Positions 33,896-42,640 of a stretch of DNA of 64,000 nucleotides are shown here, one piece after another (the stretch's first letter is position 1; each line of letters begins with the position of its first letter). The stretch is taken from positions 62,001-126,000 of the forward strand of contig NZ_JARXWB010000021.1 of the NCBI RefSeq assembly GCF_029892425.1. Direction: 5' to 3'. Below the pieces are notes generated by a model. It was not told the origin of the DNA, did not search any database, and was given only the letters and a program-made list of their open reading frames with translations. This DNA is from Bradyrhizobium sp. BR13661. GTDB lineage: Bacteria; Pseudomonadota; Alphaproteobacteria; Rhizobiales; Xanthobacteraceae. The translations under genes were made by a program, and so were the position numbers.

Positions 33896-34933
33896 TCAAA
33901 GCAGCCGCCGATAAACCTCGCCAATTCGCGCCGCCTCGGCATCGAGGCTGAACTTCGCAAGCACCCGTGCCCGCCCCCGCTCGCCCATCGCCGTCGCTAG
34001 AGCCAAATCCCGCATCAGCGGCTCCAGCGCCGCCGCCAGCGCATCGGCATCGCCGGTCGGGATCAGCACGCCGCTCACGCCATCCTCGACCACCAGCGTC
34101 GCGGCTCCTGCGCGCGCGGCAACCAGCGCGCTGCCGGCCGCCATCGCCTCGATCAGCGTCAGGCCGAACCCTTCGTTGCGCGAGGTGAAGGCGTAGATCG
34201 TCAGCCGCTGATACCAGCGCTGCACCTGCTCGACTCCCAGCTCGCCGGTGATGACGATGCGCGATTGCAAACCCGCTGCCTCAATGCGCTTCTTCAGGTC
34301 GTTCGCAAAGGGCGTCTGCTCGGCCGTGACCTGGCCGACGATCACGGCCGTGAAATCAGGATAGCGCGGCAAGAGGCGACACATCGCATCGACGAACACA
34401 TCCGTGCCCTTCTGTGCGCGGACGCGACCGAAGCAACCGATGGCGTAGCGGCCCGGCAAGCCGCTTTCCGCAAACGCCGCGGCGCGATCGACCGGCGGCG
34501 CATAGACGTCGGTGTCGACGCCGTGCGGGATCACCGTCGATGGCACTTTCAGGAACGACGCCGAGATGTCCGAGGTGGCGATGATCGCGTCCATCTGCCG
34601 GATCAGCCAGCGCGTGATCCAGGTGTGATGCCGCTGCCCCGCGGAGGTGAAGACCAGCTTGAGCGGCCAGCCGAGCGTGCGGAGCAGCACGCCTGCGATC
34701 ATCTCGTTGTTGCGGCGCGCGTGCCAGATCACAGGCCGCTTGCGGCGCCATAGTTTCAGGACATCAGCGGCGCTCAGCCGTGCGATCCCCTCCGGCGCGT
34801 CCGAGCCGAACCATGCAGCGCGAACAAGTTTTGCCAGCCGTGGCGCCACCATCCGGTTGGTCGCGGTGACCCCGGAATAGCGCCTGTGCAGATTTGGCAC
34901 GATCACTTGCAGATCGTCCGGGGAATTCGCCAC
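33896..34933 (-). CDS. Glycosyltransferase family 4 (LPS core, LpcC-like)
   Basis: 345 residues, GT-B fold. N-terminal QVIVPNLHRRYSGVTATNR, central IPHGVDTDVYAPP, FGRVRAQKGTDVF and the EX7E motif in SRNEGFGLTLIEAMAAG. It resembles the rhizobial core mannosyltransferase LpcC family, which uses GDP-mannose (available via ManC). Single gene, divergent from galE. Sugar specificity is inferred. Confidence 0.84.
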   Translation of the reverse strand: MANSPDDLQVIVPNLHRRYSGVTATNRMVAPRLAKLVRAAWFGSDAPEGIARLSAADVLKLWRRKRPVIWHARRNNEMIAGVLLRTLGWPLKLVFTSAGQRHHTWITRWLIRQMDAIIATSDISASFLKVPSTVIPHGVDTDVYAPPVDRAAAFAESGLPGRYAIGCFGRVRAQKGTDVFVDAMCRLLPRYPDFTAVIVGQVTAEQTPFANDLKKRIEAAGLQSRIVITGELGVEQVQRWYQRLTIYAFTSRNEGFGLTLIEAMAAGSALVAARAGAATLVVEDGVSGVLIPTGDADALAAALEPLMRDLALATAMGERGRARVLAKFSLDAEAARIGEVYRRLL

Positions 34934-35059
34934 GTCATGCTCCGTCTGGTCGGTCCCCTATACGCAACATTAAGCATAGTGACCAGTTCAGGTCCGCCGA
35001 TACCCCCTCTTCACCACGCAACCGTTAACTTGGCGCCTTGATCGAAGACGGGTGAGATC

Positions 35060-36073
35060 ATGACTGTGCTAGTCACCGGCGGCGCCGGCTATATCGGAAG
35101 TCACACGGTTATGGCGCTGGCGGAAGCCGGCGAGGACGTCGTTGTGATCGACGATCTCTCCACCGGTTTCTCCGCCTATCTGCCCGAGGGCGTGCCGCTG
35201 TTCATCGGCGATGCCGGCGACGAGAATCTGCTCGAAGGCGTGATCGCCCAGCACAACATCGAGAGCATCATCCATTTTGCCGGCTCCGTGGTCGTGCCGG
35301 AATCGATGCGTGACCCGCTCGGCTATTACCGCAACAACTTCATGACCGCGCGCAACCTGCTCAACGTCGCAGTCAAGCGCGGCATCAATCGCTTCATCTT
35401 CTCCTCGACCGCCGCCGTCTACGGCAATCCCGACCAGGTGCCGGTGCCCGAGCACGCGCCGACGCGGCCGCTCTCGCCTTACGGCTCGTCGAAGCTGATG
35501 ACCGAGATCATGCTGCACGACGTCGCCGCCGCCTACGGCATGCAGTACGTGACCTTGCGCTATTTCAACGTCGCAGGAGCTGACCCGCAGGCGCGTATCG
35601 GCCTTGCCACCGTGGGCGCCACGCATCTGCTCAAGATCGCAGTGGAGGCTGCGACCGGCCAGCGCGCCAAGATCGACGTGTTCGGCACTGATTACCCGAC
35701 CCCGGACGGCAGCTGCATCCGCGACTTCATCCACGTCACCGACCTGTCGCAGGCGCATCGCTCGGCGCTCGCCTATCTGCGCAATGGCGGCGCCTCGACC
35801 ACGCTGAATTGCGGCTATGGCCGCGGCTATTCGGTGCTGGAAACCATCGATGCCGTGCGCCGGGTCTCGGGCCGCAGCTTCGCCGTACAATACGCCCCGC
35901 GCCGCCCCGGCGACATCATGACCATGGTCGCCGACACCAGCCGCATCCGCGGCCTGCTCGACTGGAAGCCGCAATACGAAGACCTCGAGACCATCGCAGC
36001 CCACGCGCTGGCTTGGGAGGACAAGCTGTTCCGCGAGCGCCACGGCGAGCTCCGCCACGCCGCCTCGGCCTAG
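35060..36073 (+). CDS. galE: UDP-glucose 4-epimerase
   Basis: 337 residues. VTGGAGYIGSHTVMAL at the N-terminus, SSTAAVYGNPD, YGSSKLMTE (YxxxK) and RYFNVAGADP are the classical GalE signature. Interconverts UDP-glucose and UDP-galactose for polysaccharide synthesis. GGGTGAG lies 8 bases before the ATG. The minus strand carries a long open frame that is only a GC-driven shadow. Confidence 0.92.
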   Translation: MTVLVTGGAGYIGSHTVMALAEAGEDVVVIDDLSTGFSAYLPEGVPLFIGDAGDENLLEGVIAQHNIESIIHFAGSVVVPESMRDPLGYYRNNFMTARNLLNVAVKRGINRFIFSSTAAVYGNPDQVPVPEHAPTRPLSPYGSSKLMTEIMLHDVAAAYGMQYVTLRYFNVAGADPQARIGLATVGATHLLKIAVEAATGQRAKIDVFGTDYPTPDGSCIRDFIHVTDLSQAHRSALAYLRNGGASTTLNCGYGRGYSVLETIDAVRRVSGRSFAVQYAPRRPGDIMTMVADTSRIRGLLDWKPQYEDLETIAAHALAWEDKLFRERHGELRHAASA

Positions 36074-36192
36074 AATCCGTCCAGGCGCAAGCCCTTAATT
36101 GGGCTTGAAAACCTTGCCTTTAGCGGGCACAGAGGCCATTCGATCCCTGACGCGCGGGCAGGCTTTTCGCCTTGGCCGTCAATGGACACCGG

Positions 36193-37995
36193 ATGGCGCA
36201 GTTTCCAAAGAAAATCACCGACGATCCCTATGCGGCAGCGATCCTGATTCGCCGCCTGGTCATGGAACAGGGGGTCGTCTACTGGCGGCGCTACCTCATG
36301 GCCTTCACGCTGATGGCGGCTGCCGCGGGCGCCACCGCAGGCGCGACCTACGTGCTCGGCCAGGTCATCAACCAGGCCTATGTCGACAAGAACATCCCGG
36401 GTATCGCGATGTTTTCCGGCATCACGGTGATCCTGCTGTTCGTCAAGGGCATGGCGACATACGGCCACATGGTGATCCTCACCAAGATTTCGAACGCCAT
36501 CCTCGCGACCAACCAGCGCCGGCTGTTCGCAAAGCTGATGCGCGAGAGCGTCGGCTTCTTCTCCGAGCGGCATTCGTCCGAATTCCTGGCGCGGCTGACG
36601 GCCGGCGCCAAGTCGATCACCGATGTCCTCAACATGCTGGTCAACGCGATCGGGCGCGACCTCTTGATGCTGGTTGCCATGATCGGCGTGATGGTGTGGC
36701 AGGATCCGCTGATGTCGCTGATCGGCCTCGTCGCGGTGCCGCCGGCGATGCTGGTGCTGCGCAAGCTGGTCAAGCGCATCAAGGGCCTCGCCTACAATCA
36801 GTTCACCGGCACCGCCGACATTATGGAGACGATGCAGGAATCGCTGCAGGGCATCCGCACCGTCAAGGCGTTCACGCTCGAAGACACCATGCAGAAGCGC
36901 ATCGACGAGAACATTGCCATCGTCGAGCGCAATGCCAACAAGATGGCCCGCGTCGCCAATCGCTCCAATCCGCTGATGGAAATGCTCGGCGGCTTCGCGG
37001 TCGCCGGCTGCCTGATGTATGGCGGCTACAGCGTGGTCGCGCTCAACGCCACGCCCGGCGCGTTCTTCTCCTTCATGACCGCCTTCCTGATGGCGACCGA
37101 GCCGGCGAAGCGGCTGGCGCGTCTCAACATCGACCTCAACAGCCAGCTGGTCGGCGCCCGAATGCTGCTCGAGGTCGTCGACAGCCCGGCGAGCGAGCAT
37201 TCCGACGACGACAAGCCGGCGCTGAAGCTCACAGAGGCGCGGATCGAGCTGCGCGACGTCAGCTTCTCCTATCGCTCGGGCGAGACCGTGCTCAACCGCA
37301 TGAGCTTCGTTGCCGAGCCCGGCAAGGTCACCGCGCTGGTCGGCCCCTCCGGCGGCGGCAAGTCGACCGTGCTGGCGCTGCTGCTACGGTTCTACGAGGT
37401 GACGCAAGGAGCGATCGCGATCGACGGCCAGTCGATCGGCGCGGTCTCGCGCAAATCGCTGCGGGCGCAGACCGCCTATGTCGGCCAGGACGTCTATCTG
37501 TTCCGCGACACGATCCGCAACAACATCGCCTTCGGCAAGTCGGGCGCGAGCGAGAACGAGATCATCGAGGCGGCTAAAGCGGCCTGCGCGCATGACTTCA
37601 TCATGGGCTTTCCGCTCGGCTACGATACGCCGGTCGGTGAGCACGGCACGCAGGTCTCTGGCGGTCAGCGCCAGCGCATTGCGGTGGCGCGTGCGCTGCT
37701 GAAGAATGCGCCGATCATCCTGCTCGATGAAGCCACCGCCGCGCTCGACTCCGAGTCCGAGAAGCAGGTGCAGGAGGCGATCGAGCATCTCTGCCAGAAC
37801 CGCACCACCATCGTGATCGCGCATCGTCTGCACACCATCATGCACGCAGACAGCATCCTGGTGGTCGAGGGCGGCGAGATCGTCGAACAGGGCCGGCACG
37901 ACGAGTTGCTCCGCCGCTCCGGCCGCTACGCCTCGTTCTTCCGCCTGCAACATCACGATGCCGGCACTCTGGCGCCGATCAGCGCAACGGCATAG
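36193..37995 (+). CDS. ABC exporter, fused membrane and ATPase domains (MsbA-like)
   Basis: 600 residues from ATG 36193. Six membrane helices (about 30-320) and a nucleotide-binding domain (about 355-585) with Walker A GPSGGGKST, signature VSGGQRQRIAVARAL, Walker B IILLDEATAALD and H-loop IVIAHRL. The half-transporter layout matches MsbA / lipid or polysaccharide exporters. Between galE and an LpxO-like gene it may flip lipid A-core, but peptide or glycan substrates are possible. A TTG seven codons upstream is an unlikely alternative start. Confidence 0.87.
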   Translation: MAQFPKKITDDPYAAAILIRRLVMEQGVVYWRRYLMAFTLMAAAAGATAGATYVLGQVINQAYVDKNIPGIAMFSGITVILLFVKGMATYGHMVILTKISNAILATNQRRLFAKLMRESVGFFSERHSSEFLARLTAGAKSITDVLNMLVNAIGRDLLMLVAMIGVMVWQDPLMSLIGLVAVPPAMLVLRKLVKRIKGLAYNQFTGTADIMETMQESLQGIRTVKAFTLEDTMQKRIDENIAIVERNANKMARVANRSNPLMEMLGGFAVAGCLMYGGYSVVALNATPGAFFSFMTAFLMATEPAKRLARLNIDLNSQLVGARMLLEVVDSPASEHSDDDKPALKLTEARIELRDVSFSYRSGETVLNRMSFVAEPGKVTALVGPSGGGKSTVLALLLRFYEVTQGAIAIDGQSIGAVSRKSLRAQTAYVGQDVYLFRDTIRNNIAFGKSGASENEIIEAAKAACAHDFIMGFPLGYDTPVGEHGTQVSGGQRQRIAVARALLKNAPIILLDEATAALDSESEKQVQEAIEHLCQNRTTIVIAHRLHTIMHADSILVVEGGEIVEQGRHDELLRRSGRYASFFRLQHHDAGTLAPISATA

Positions 37996-38030
37996 AGTTC
38001 GTCCCACCTCAAGAGCAGCGAGACCACTTC

Positions 38031-38732
38031 ATGAACGCCGCCTCCTACGTCATCCCGCTTCCGCCCCAGGCTTCGCTCCCCGTCGTCGGCGAGACCGGCC
38101 GCTTTCCGGTGCGCCGCATCTGGTGCGTTGGCCGCAACTATCTCGAGCACATCCGCGAGATGGGCAATGACGAGCGAGCCCCGCCGTTCTTCTTCGCCAA
38201 GCACGCCGACATGCTGGTGCCCGATGGCGCCACCATTCCCTACCCGCCGCTGACCAAGGACCTGCATCACGAGGTCGAGCTGATCGTCGCACTGAAGAGC
38301 GGCGGCCTCAACATCCCCGCCGACAAGGCGCTCGACCACGTCTACGGCTATGCCGTCGGCATCGACCTCACCCGCCGCGATCTCCAGATCGCCTCGCGCA
38401 AGAAGGAGCGTCCGTGGGAGATCGGCAAATCCTTCGACGGCTCCGCCCCTGCTTCCGCGGTGCAGCCGGCCTCGAAGATCGGCCATCCCTCCAAGGGCAA
38501 GATCTGGCTTACGGTGAACGGCAAGGAAGCCCAGACGGGCGATCTCGAGCAGATGATCTGGAACGTGCCGGAGACGATCTGGCAGCTCTCCCAGCAGGTG
38601 AAGCTCGCCGCCGGCGACATCATCATGACTGGCACGCCGGCAGGCGTGTCGCAGCTCCAGCCCGGCGACAAGCTCGAATGCGGCGTCGACGGCGTCGGCA
38701 CGCTGAAGGTGAGCATCGGCCAGCCGGAATAG
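38031..38732 (+). CDS. Fumarylacetoacetate hydrolase-family protein
   Basis: 233 residues, the single-domain FAH fold. Metal-binding carboxylates are in LHHEVELIVAL (E, E) and GYAVGIDLTRRD (D), and GDIIMTGTPAGV is the conserved C-terminal block. Members hydrolyse or decarboxylate beta-diketo acids (acylpyruvases, oxaloacetate decarboxylase, 2-hydroxyhepta-dienedioate isomerase). Substrate cannot be told. Ends before a strong terminator; 35 bases after the exporter, so read-through from it is possible. Confidence 0.88.
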   Translation: MNAASYVIPLPPQASLPVVGETGRFPVRRIWCVGRNYLEHIREMGNDERAPPFFFAKHADMLVPDGATIPYPPLTKDLHHEVELIVALKSGGLNIPADKALDHVYGYAVGIDLTRRDLQIASRKKERPWEIGKSFDGSAPASAVQPASKIGHPSKGKIWLTVNGKEAQTGDLEQMIWNVPETIWQLSQQVKLAAGDIIMTGTPAGVSQLQPGDKLECGVDGVGTLKVSIGQPE

Positions 38733-38754
38733 GCTGCACAACACTTCGGAATCA

Positions 38755-38785
38755 AAAGGCCCCGGACATCGTCCGGGGCTTTTTC
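38755..38785 (+). terminator. Rho-independent terminator after the FAH gene
   Basis: GCCCCGGAC, ATC loop, GTCCGGGGC then TTTTT; nine perfect pairs. The A-run upstream makes it usable in the opposite direction for the convergent SnoaL-like gene. Confidence 0.88.
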
Positions 38786-38798
38786 ATTTCCGATCGCT

Positions 38799-39257
38799 CT
38801 ACCAGGCCTTCACCGGCCTGTTGGCGTGGCTTGCCTGCGGCACACCGCGGTTGAGCGACATGTGCGAATGCACGCACAGCCAACCATCACCATTCCTCGA
38901 GAAGATCATCGTCGCGCGGCCGGGCCGCGGAAACGCGCTGCCATCGGGATGATAGCCTGTGCTGGTCCACGGCGCGATCACAGCCGCCATCGCGCCGTCG
39001 GCAGACGCCAGAACCGAGGTCTGATCGAGCACGAAGCGGAAGTCGGTCGTCTTCGGCCAGACATTGTCCCACTGCGTGGTGACCCACTGGTCGAGGCCAG
39101 GGATGACGTCATTATGCGTACCGAACGCGAGCACATCCGGGTGAAACAGCGGCTGCGCCGAGGCATAGTCGACCTCGCGGACATAGCCAGCGAAGGTTTC
39201 CAGCCATCCGCGGAAGAATTGCACGGTCTCGGTGTTCGCAAGTGGCAACGGGGCCAT
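38799..39257 (-). CDS. SnoaL/NTF2-like fold protein
   Basis: 152 residues from the ATG that has GGAG 7 bases upstream; ATG 39269 four codons earlier is possible. Cone-shaped alpha-plus-beta fold of the SnoaL/DUF4440 type: an N-terminal helix (VQFFRGWLETFAGYVREVDYA), LFHPDVLAFG, and terminal strands GWLCVHSHMSLNRG. Such proteins bind small molecules or act as isomerases or hydratases; no catalytic assignment is possible here. Confidence 0.78.
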   Translation of the reverse strand: MAPLPLANTETVQFFRGWLETFAGYVREVDYASAQPLFHPDVLAFGTHNDVIPGLDQWVTTQWDNVWPKTTDFRFVLDQTSVLASADGAMAAVIAPWTSTGYHPDGSAFPRPGRATMIFSRNGDGWLCVHSHMSLNRGVPQASHANRPVKAW

Positions 39258-39325
39258 TGCCTGCTCCATGTTTGGTCGCCAAATCGCGGCAACCTTGTTG
39301 CCACGGGCCGACGCATGCATCCATA

Positions 39326-39358
39326 GAAAAAGCCCCGGAGATTGCTCCGGGGCCTTTT
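39326..39358 (-). terminator. Bidirectional rho-independent terminator after the LpxO-like gene
   Basis: GCCCCGGAG, ATTG loop, CTCCGGGGC; flanked by AAAAA on one side and TTTT on the other, so it works on both strands. It lies 25 bases past the stop of the hydroxylase gene on the minus strand. Confidence 0.88.
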
Positions 39359-39382
39359 GATTCAGGCAACGCTATGCGCCGA

Positions 39383-40312
39383 TCACGTGAATGCCGAATA
39401 CACGATGAGGCCGAGGATCAGAGCGGTCACCGAGTACTTCAGCGTGTAGTACACGTTCCGGTTCCACTCCTTGACTTTGCGGCTGCCGAGATGGACCTCG
39501 TAGAGCTTGCCGAACACCTTGTTGAGCACGCCGACATGCTCGCCCTCGACGTTCTGGGTCGCCGATGCCTTGACGATGTGATGGCTGACCCAGCGGTTGA
39601 TGGCGGTCATGAAGCCGTACTTCATCGGCCGCTCGACGTCGCAGAACAGGATGATGCGGTTGACGTCGGTCGCATTCTCGGCGCTGTGGATGAAGGTCTC
39701 GTCGAACATGAAGGCCTCGCCGTCGCGCCAGACGCATTCGACGCCGTCGACGAGAATGCGGCACTTGTTCGAGTTCGGCGTGACGAGCCCGAGGTGATAG
39801 CGCAGCGAGCCGGCGAAGGGATCGCGGTGCGCCCCTAACTTGCCGCCCGGGGGCAGCATCGCGAACATCGCGCCATGCACTGAAGGGATCGACTTGAGCA
39901 GCTCCACCGTCTTCGGACACAACGTGTTCGCCGACGGCAGAAAGTCGTCGTACCATTTCAGATAGAAGCGCTTCCAGCCGCTCCTGAAGAACGAATAGAA
40001 GCCCCAGTCGTTGTTCTTGGCCGCGGCGCGGATGAAACCCTCGTCGAACAGGCGGACGGCCTCATCGCGGATGGTCTCCCAATTCTCGCTGAGCGGTTTC
40101 AGCTCGGGAAACTGCTCGACCGAGATCACGGGCTCGTTCGGCACGGCCGAGCCCGCATACATCAGCACATTGTAAGGGGCGAGATAGGTCGAGTGATCGC
40201 CGAGCTGGCGCGCAAAGCGCAGCCGCTGCTTGCCGCGGAAGTGAACGTAAATCGTCGATGCCACAAGCACATACAGAATGACAAGTTGCGGCGCAAAAAG
40301 CTGTTTGAGCAT
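39383..40312 (-). CDS. lpxO: LpxO-like aspartyl/asparaginyl beta-hydroxylase-family lipid A hydroxylase
   Basis: 309 residues from the ATG preceded by GGGGAA; an upstream in-frame extension is not supported. One N-terminal membrane helix (about 8-23), a Fe(II)/2-oxoglutarate dioxygenase domain with GAHRDPFAGSLRYHLGL (H162, D164) and ETFIHSAENATDVNR (H209, R219), and a C-terminal membrane helix (about 293-307). LpxO hydroxylates a secondary acyl chain of lipid A at the cytoplasmic face. Context near a lipid exporter and LPS genes supports that assignment; other membrane substrates are possible. Confidence 0.8.
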   Translation of the reverse strand: MLKQLFAPQLVILYVLVASTIYVHFRGKQRLRFARQLGDHSTYLAPYNVLMYAGSAVPNEPVISVEQFPELKPLSENWETIRDEAVRLFDEGFIRAAAKNNDWGFYSFFRSGWKRFYLKWYDDFLPSANTLCPKTVELLKSIPSVHGAMFAMLPPGGKLGAHRDPFAGSLRYHLGLVTPNSNKCRILVDGVECVWRDGEAFMFDETFIHSAENATDVNRIILFCDVERPMKYGFMTAINRWVSHHIVKASATQNVEGEHVGVLNKVFGKLYEVHLGSRKVKEWNRNVYYTLKYSVTALILGLIVYSAFT

Positions 40313-40457
40313 TTCCCCAAATCCCGAGTGACCCGGCCGGGGACGTGATCTAACGCGACCCGGCCCAACCGGCAAGCTATCCACGGGCGGGTTGCGTTCA
40401 CGATGGGGAAATAGTTGGAAATAGAGATTGGGCCGAAACGGACCGAAACCAGCCGAA

Positions 40458-40613
40458 TCAGGTCCTCGACAGCGCCTGCAGGCCCTTGAAAGTCAGCCGC
40501 TTGGGGTCGGTCACGCCAGCGAGATAGAGCCGGCGAATAAAGGCAATGACCGCGTCGCGGTCGCAATCGGTCAGCGCGACGACGGCGTCGACCGCGATCT
40601 TCTGGGCTTCCAT
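40458..40613 (-). CDS. Small conserved-looking protein of 51 residues
   Basis: ATG 40613 is preceded by GAGGTGAG at ideal spacing, and the frame reads MEAQKIAVDAVVALTDCDRD, then a helix AVIAFIRRLYLAG and a basic end (KRLTFKGLQALSRT). It is soluble and probably all-helical, with one cysteine (C17). No family recognised. It lies 145 bases upstream of lpxO on the same strand. The clean ribosome-binding site and wobble-GC pattern support coding. Confidence 0.6.
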   Translation of the reverse strand: MEAQKIAVDAVVALTDCDRDAVIAFIRRLYLAGVTDPKRLTFKGLQALSRT

Positions 40614-40765
40614 TGGGCTCACCTCGGCCTTGCGAGTAACCCCGGCCGAGACAGGCTAGGACTCATCCGTTAAATCGGCGTTAACCGTTTGGAACCATCG
40701 CCGATTCAACCCGGCGGCCGTATACGCAAAACAACGCATTGGCGATCGCTCCGCGGCCGCAATGT

Positions 40766-41689
40766 CTAGCCTGCGCCGAGGCTCTTCTTGAGGAGTGCGA
40801 ACTGCTTCTTGAGCCGCGGCACTGCGAAGTCGGTGAAAGCGCGCACCTTCGGCACGGAGAGCCGGCCCTGCGGACAGATCAGGTGAACCGGCATCTCGGG
40901 ATCTTCGTCGTCGGCGAGAACGATCTCGAGCTCGCCGCGCGCTACCTGCTCGGCAACCTGATACGAGTACATCCGCGCCACGCCGCGCCCCGCGACGGCG
41001 GAGGCCACGGCGGCGTAGGTGCTGCTGACGGTCAGGCGCGGGGTGAACTGCACCGTGCGGAGCGCTGACGAGTTGGCCGGTGGCTTGAAAGTCCACGAAT
41101 TGGGAAGATGGGCCATCGCCACGACCTGATGCTTGGCGAGATCGCCGGGCTCTGTGATCCGCGGGTGTTGCTTCAGATAGCGCGGAGCCGCCACGACGAC
41201 GCGTCGGACCTCGCCGATCCGCGTCGCCACCATCGCCGAATCCGCGAGAGGACCAATACGAAGCGCGACATCGACGCCCTCTTCGATCAGATTGACCGCA
41301 CGATCGAACAGCAGCAGCTTTGCCGACACCGTCGGATAGGCATCCAGGAACGCATCGAGGATCGGCCGCAGCACCATCTCGCCCGACACCACAGGAGCTG
41401 TGATCGTGAGCAGGCCGCGCGGCGCGGTGCGCGGCCCGGTCGCGATGTCGTCGGCCTCCTCCAGCTCCGTGAGCACGCGGCGGCAGATCGCGACATAGCG
41501 CTCGCCCTCCTCGCTCAGCTTGATCGACCGGGTCGTCCGGTGCAGCAGCTCGGCCCCAACCCGTTCCTCCAGGAAGGCGATCGCACGGCTGACCGCGGCC
41601 GGTGACCGGCCGAGCTTGCGGCCCGCGGCCGCGAGGCTGCCCTCGTCCACTGCAAGGACGAACACCTTCATCGCATCCAGACGATCCAT
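40766..41689 (-). CDS. LysR-family transcriptional regulator
   Basis: 307 residues: N-terminal winged HTH (about 1-62; MKVFVLAVDEGSLAAAGRKL, SPAAVSRAIAFLEERVG) and a periplasmic-binding-like effector domain (about 90-300). Divergent from an SDR gene and MFS exporter gene, its likely targets. A perfect palindrome in the intergenic region is a candidate binding site. The sequence type is that of LysR proteins controlling oxidoreductases; inducer unknown. Confidence 0.9.
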   Translation of the reverse strand: MDRLDAMKVFVLAVDEGSLAAAGRKLGRSPAAVSRAIAFLEERVGAELLHRTTRSIKLSEEGERYVAICRRVLTELEEADDIATGPRTAPRGLLTITAPVVSGEMVLRPILDAFLDAYPTVSAKLLLFDRAVNLIEEGVDVALRIGPLADSAMVATRIGEVRRVVVAAPRYLKQHPRITEPGDLAKHQVVAMAHLPNSWTFKPPANSSALRTVQFTPRLTVSSTYAAVASAVAGRGVARMYSYQVAEQVARGELEIVLADDEDPEMPVHLICPQGRLSVPKVRAFTDFAVPRLKKQFALLKKSLGAG

Positions 41690-41716
41690 GCCTTCCCGCC
41701 ACCCAAGATTCTACTG

Positions 41717-41733
41717 GCAAATTAGGCATTTGC
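41717..41733. promoter_or_regulatory. Candidate LysR-type operator
   Basis: Perfect palindrome GCAAAT-TAGGC-ATTTGC, 28 bases upstream of the LysR start and 160 bases upstream of the SDR start. Dyad with a short spacer and position in the divergent region fit an autoregulatory LysR site. Confidence 0.45.
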
Positions 41734-41892
41734 ACCTGCCGCGACAACTGCCGCCAGGCGCACCGGGCCGGCATTCATACGCGCCGCGAAAGAGTGTCTG
41801 CCGGACAGCGCGTATTCGCAGCCGGGCCACCGCGGCGTACTTCAACACGTGAGCCAGCCAGTGCTGGCACGGATCAACAACAGGAGCCCGCC

Positions 41893-42603
41893 ATGGGTAT
41901 CGAACAGAAGGTTGCCATCATCACCGGTGCATCGCAGGGCATCGGCGCGGCCCTGGTCCAGGGCTTTCGCGATCGCAATTATCGCGTCGTCGCAACGGCA
42001 CGCTCGGTCAAGCCGTCGAGTGACGATGACGTCCTCGCCGTTCCCGGCGACATCGCCGACCGGAAGACTGCCGAGCGCGTTGTGGCAGAGACGGTCGCGC
42101 GCTTCGGCCGTGTCGACACACTCGTCAACAACGCCGGCATCTTCCTGGCAAAGCCGTTCACGCAATATACCGCCGAAGACTACGCGGCGGTGATGGGCAC
42201 CAATGTCGCCGGCTTCTTCAACATCACCCAGCTCGCGATCGCCGAGATGGAGAAACAGGGGTCGGGCCACGTCGTCCAGATCACGACCACACTCGTTGAT
42301 CAGGCCAATTCGAACGTGCCCTCGGTGCTGGCCTCGCTGAGCAAGGGCGGGCTGAACGCCGCGACGAGGTCGCTGGCAATCGAATACGCCAAACGCGGCA
42401 TTCGCGTGAACGCGGTCGCCCCCGGCATCATCAAATCGCCGATGCACCCGGTCTCGACGCACGCCCAGCTGGGCGCGATGCATCCGGTGGGTCACATGGG
42501 CGAGATGTCCGACATCGTCGATGCCGTGCTCTATCTCGAGGGCGCATCCTTCGTCACCGGCGAGATCTTGCATGTCGACGGCGGCCAGATCGCCGGCCAC
42601 TAA
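41893..42603 (+). CDS. SDR-family protein lacking the catalytic tyrosine
   Basis: 236 residues from ATG 41893 with AGGAG 8 bases upstream. Classical SDR Rossmann motifs are intact: TGASQGIG (11-18), D54, NNAG (79-82), and the C-terminal APGIIKSPM. However the YxxxK active site reads A147-S-L-S-K151 and the serine position is TTT (131-133), so proton transfer by tyrosine is not possible. It may still bind NAD(P)H. Probably co-transcribed with the MFS gene 37 bases downstream and regulated by the divergent LysR. Confidence 0.85.
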   Translation: MGIEQKVAIITGASQGIGAALVQGFRDRNYRVVATARSVKPSSDDDVLAVPGDIADRKTAERVVAETVARFGRVDTLVNNAGIFLAKPFTQYTAEDYAAVMGTNVAGFFNITQLAIAEMEKQGSGHVVQITTTLVDQANSNVPSVLASLSKGGLNAATRSLAIEYAKRGIRVNAVAPGIIKSPMHPVSTHAQLGAMHPVGHMGEMSDIVDAVLYLEGASFVTGEILHVDGGQIAGH

Positions 42604-42640
42604 GGACGCATCCGCGCGCCCCTGCGCGCAGGAGGATATG

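Noticed and set aside
33640..33951. 103-codon frame after the DUF1254 gene
   Set aside because: No ribosome-binding site, no recognisable domain, runs into the convergent glycosyltransferase gene.
35069..36058. 329-codon minus-strand frame opposite galE
   Set aside because: galE is complete with all SDR motifs; the antisense frame has none.
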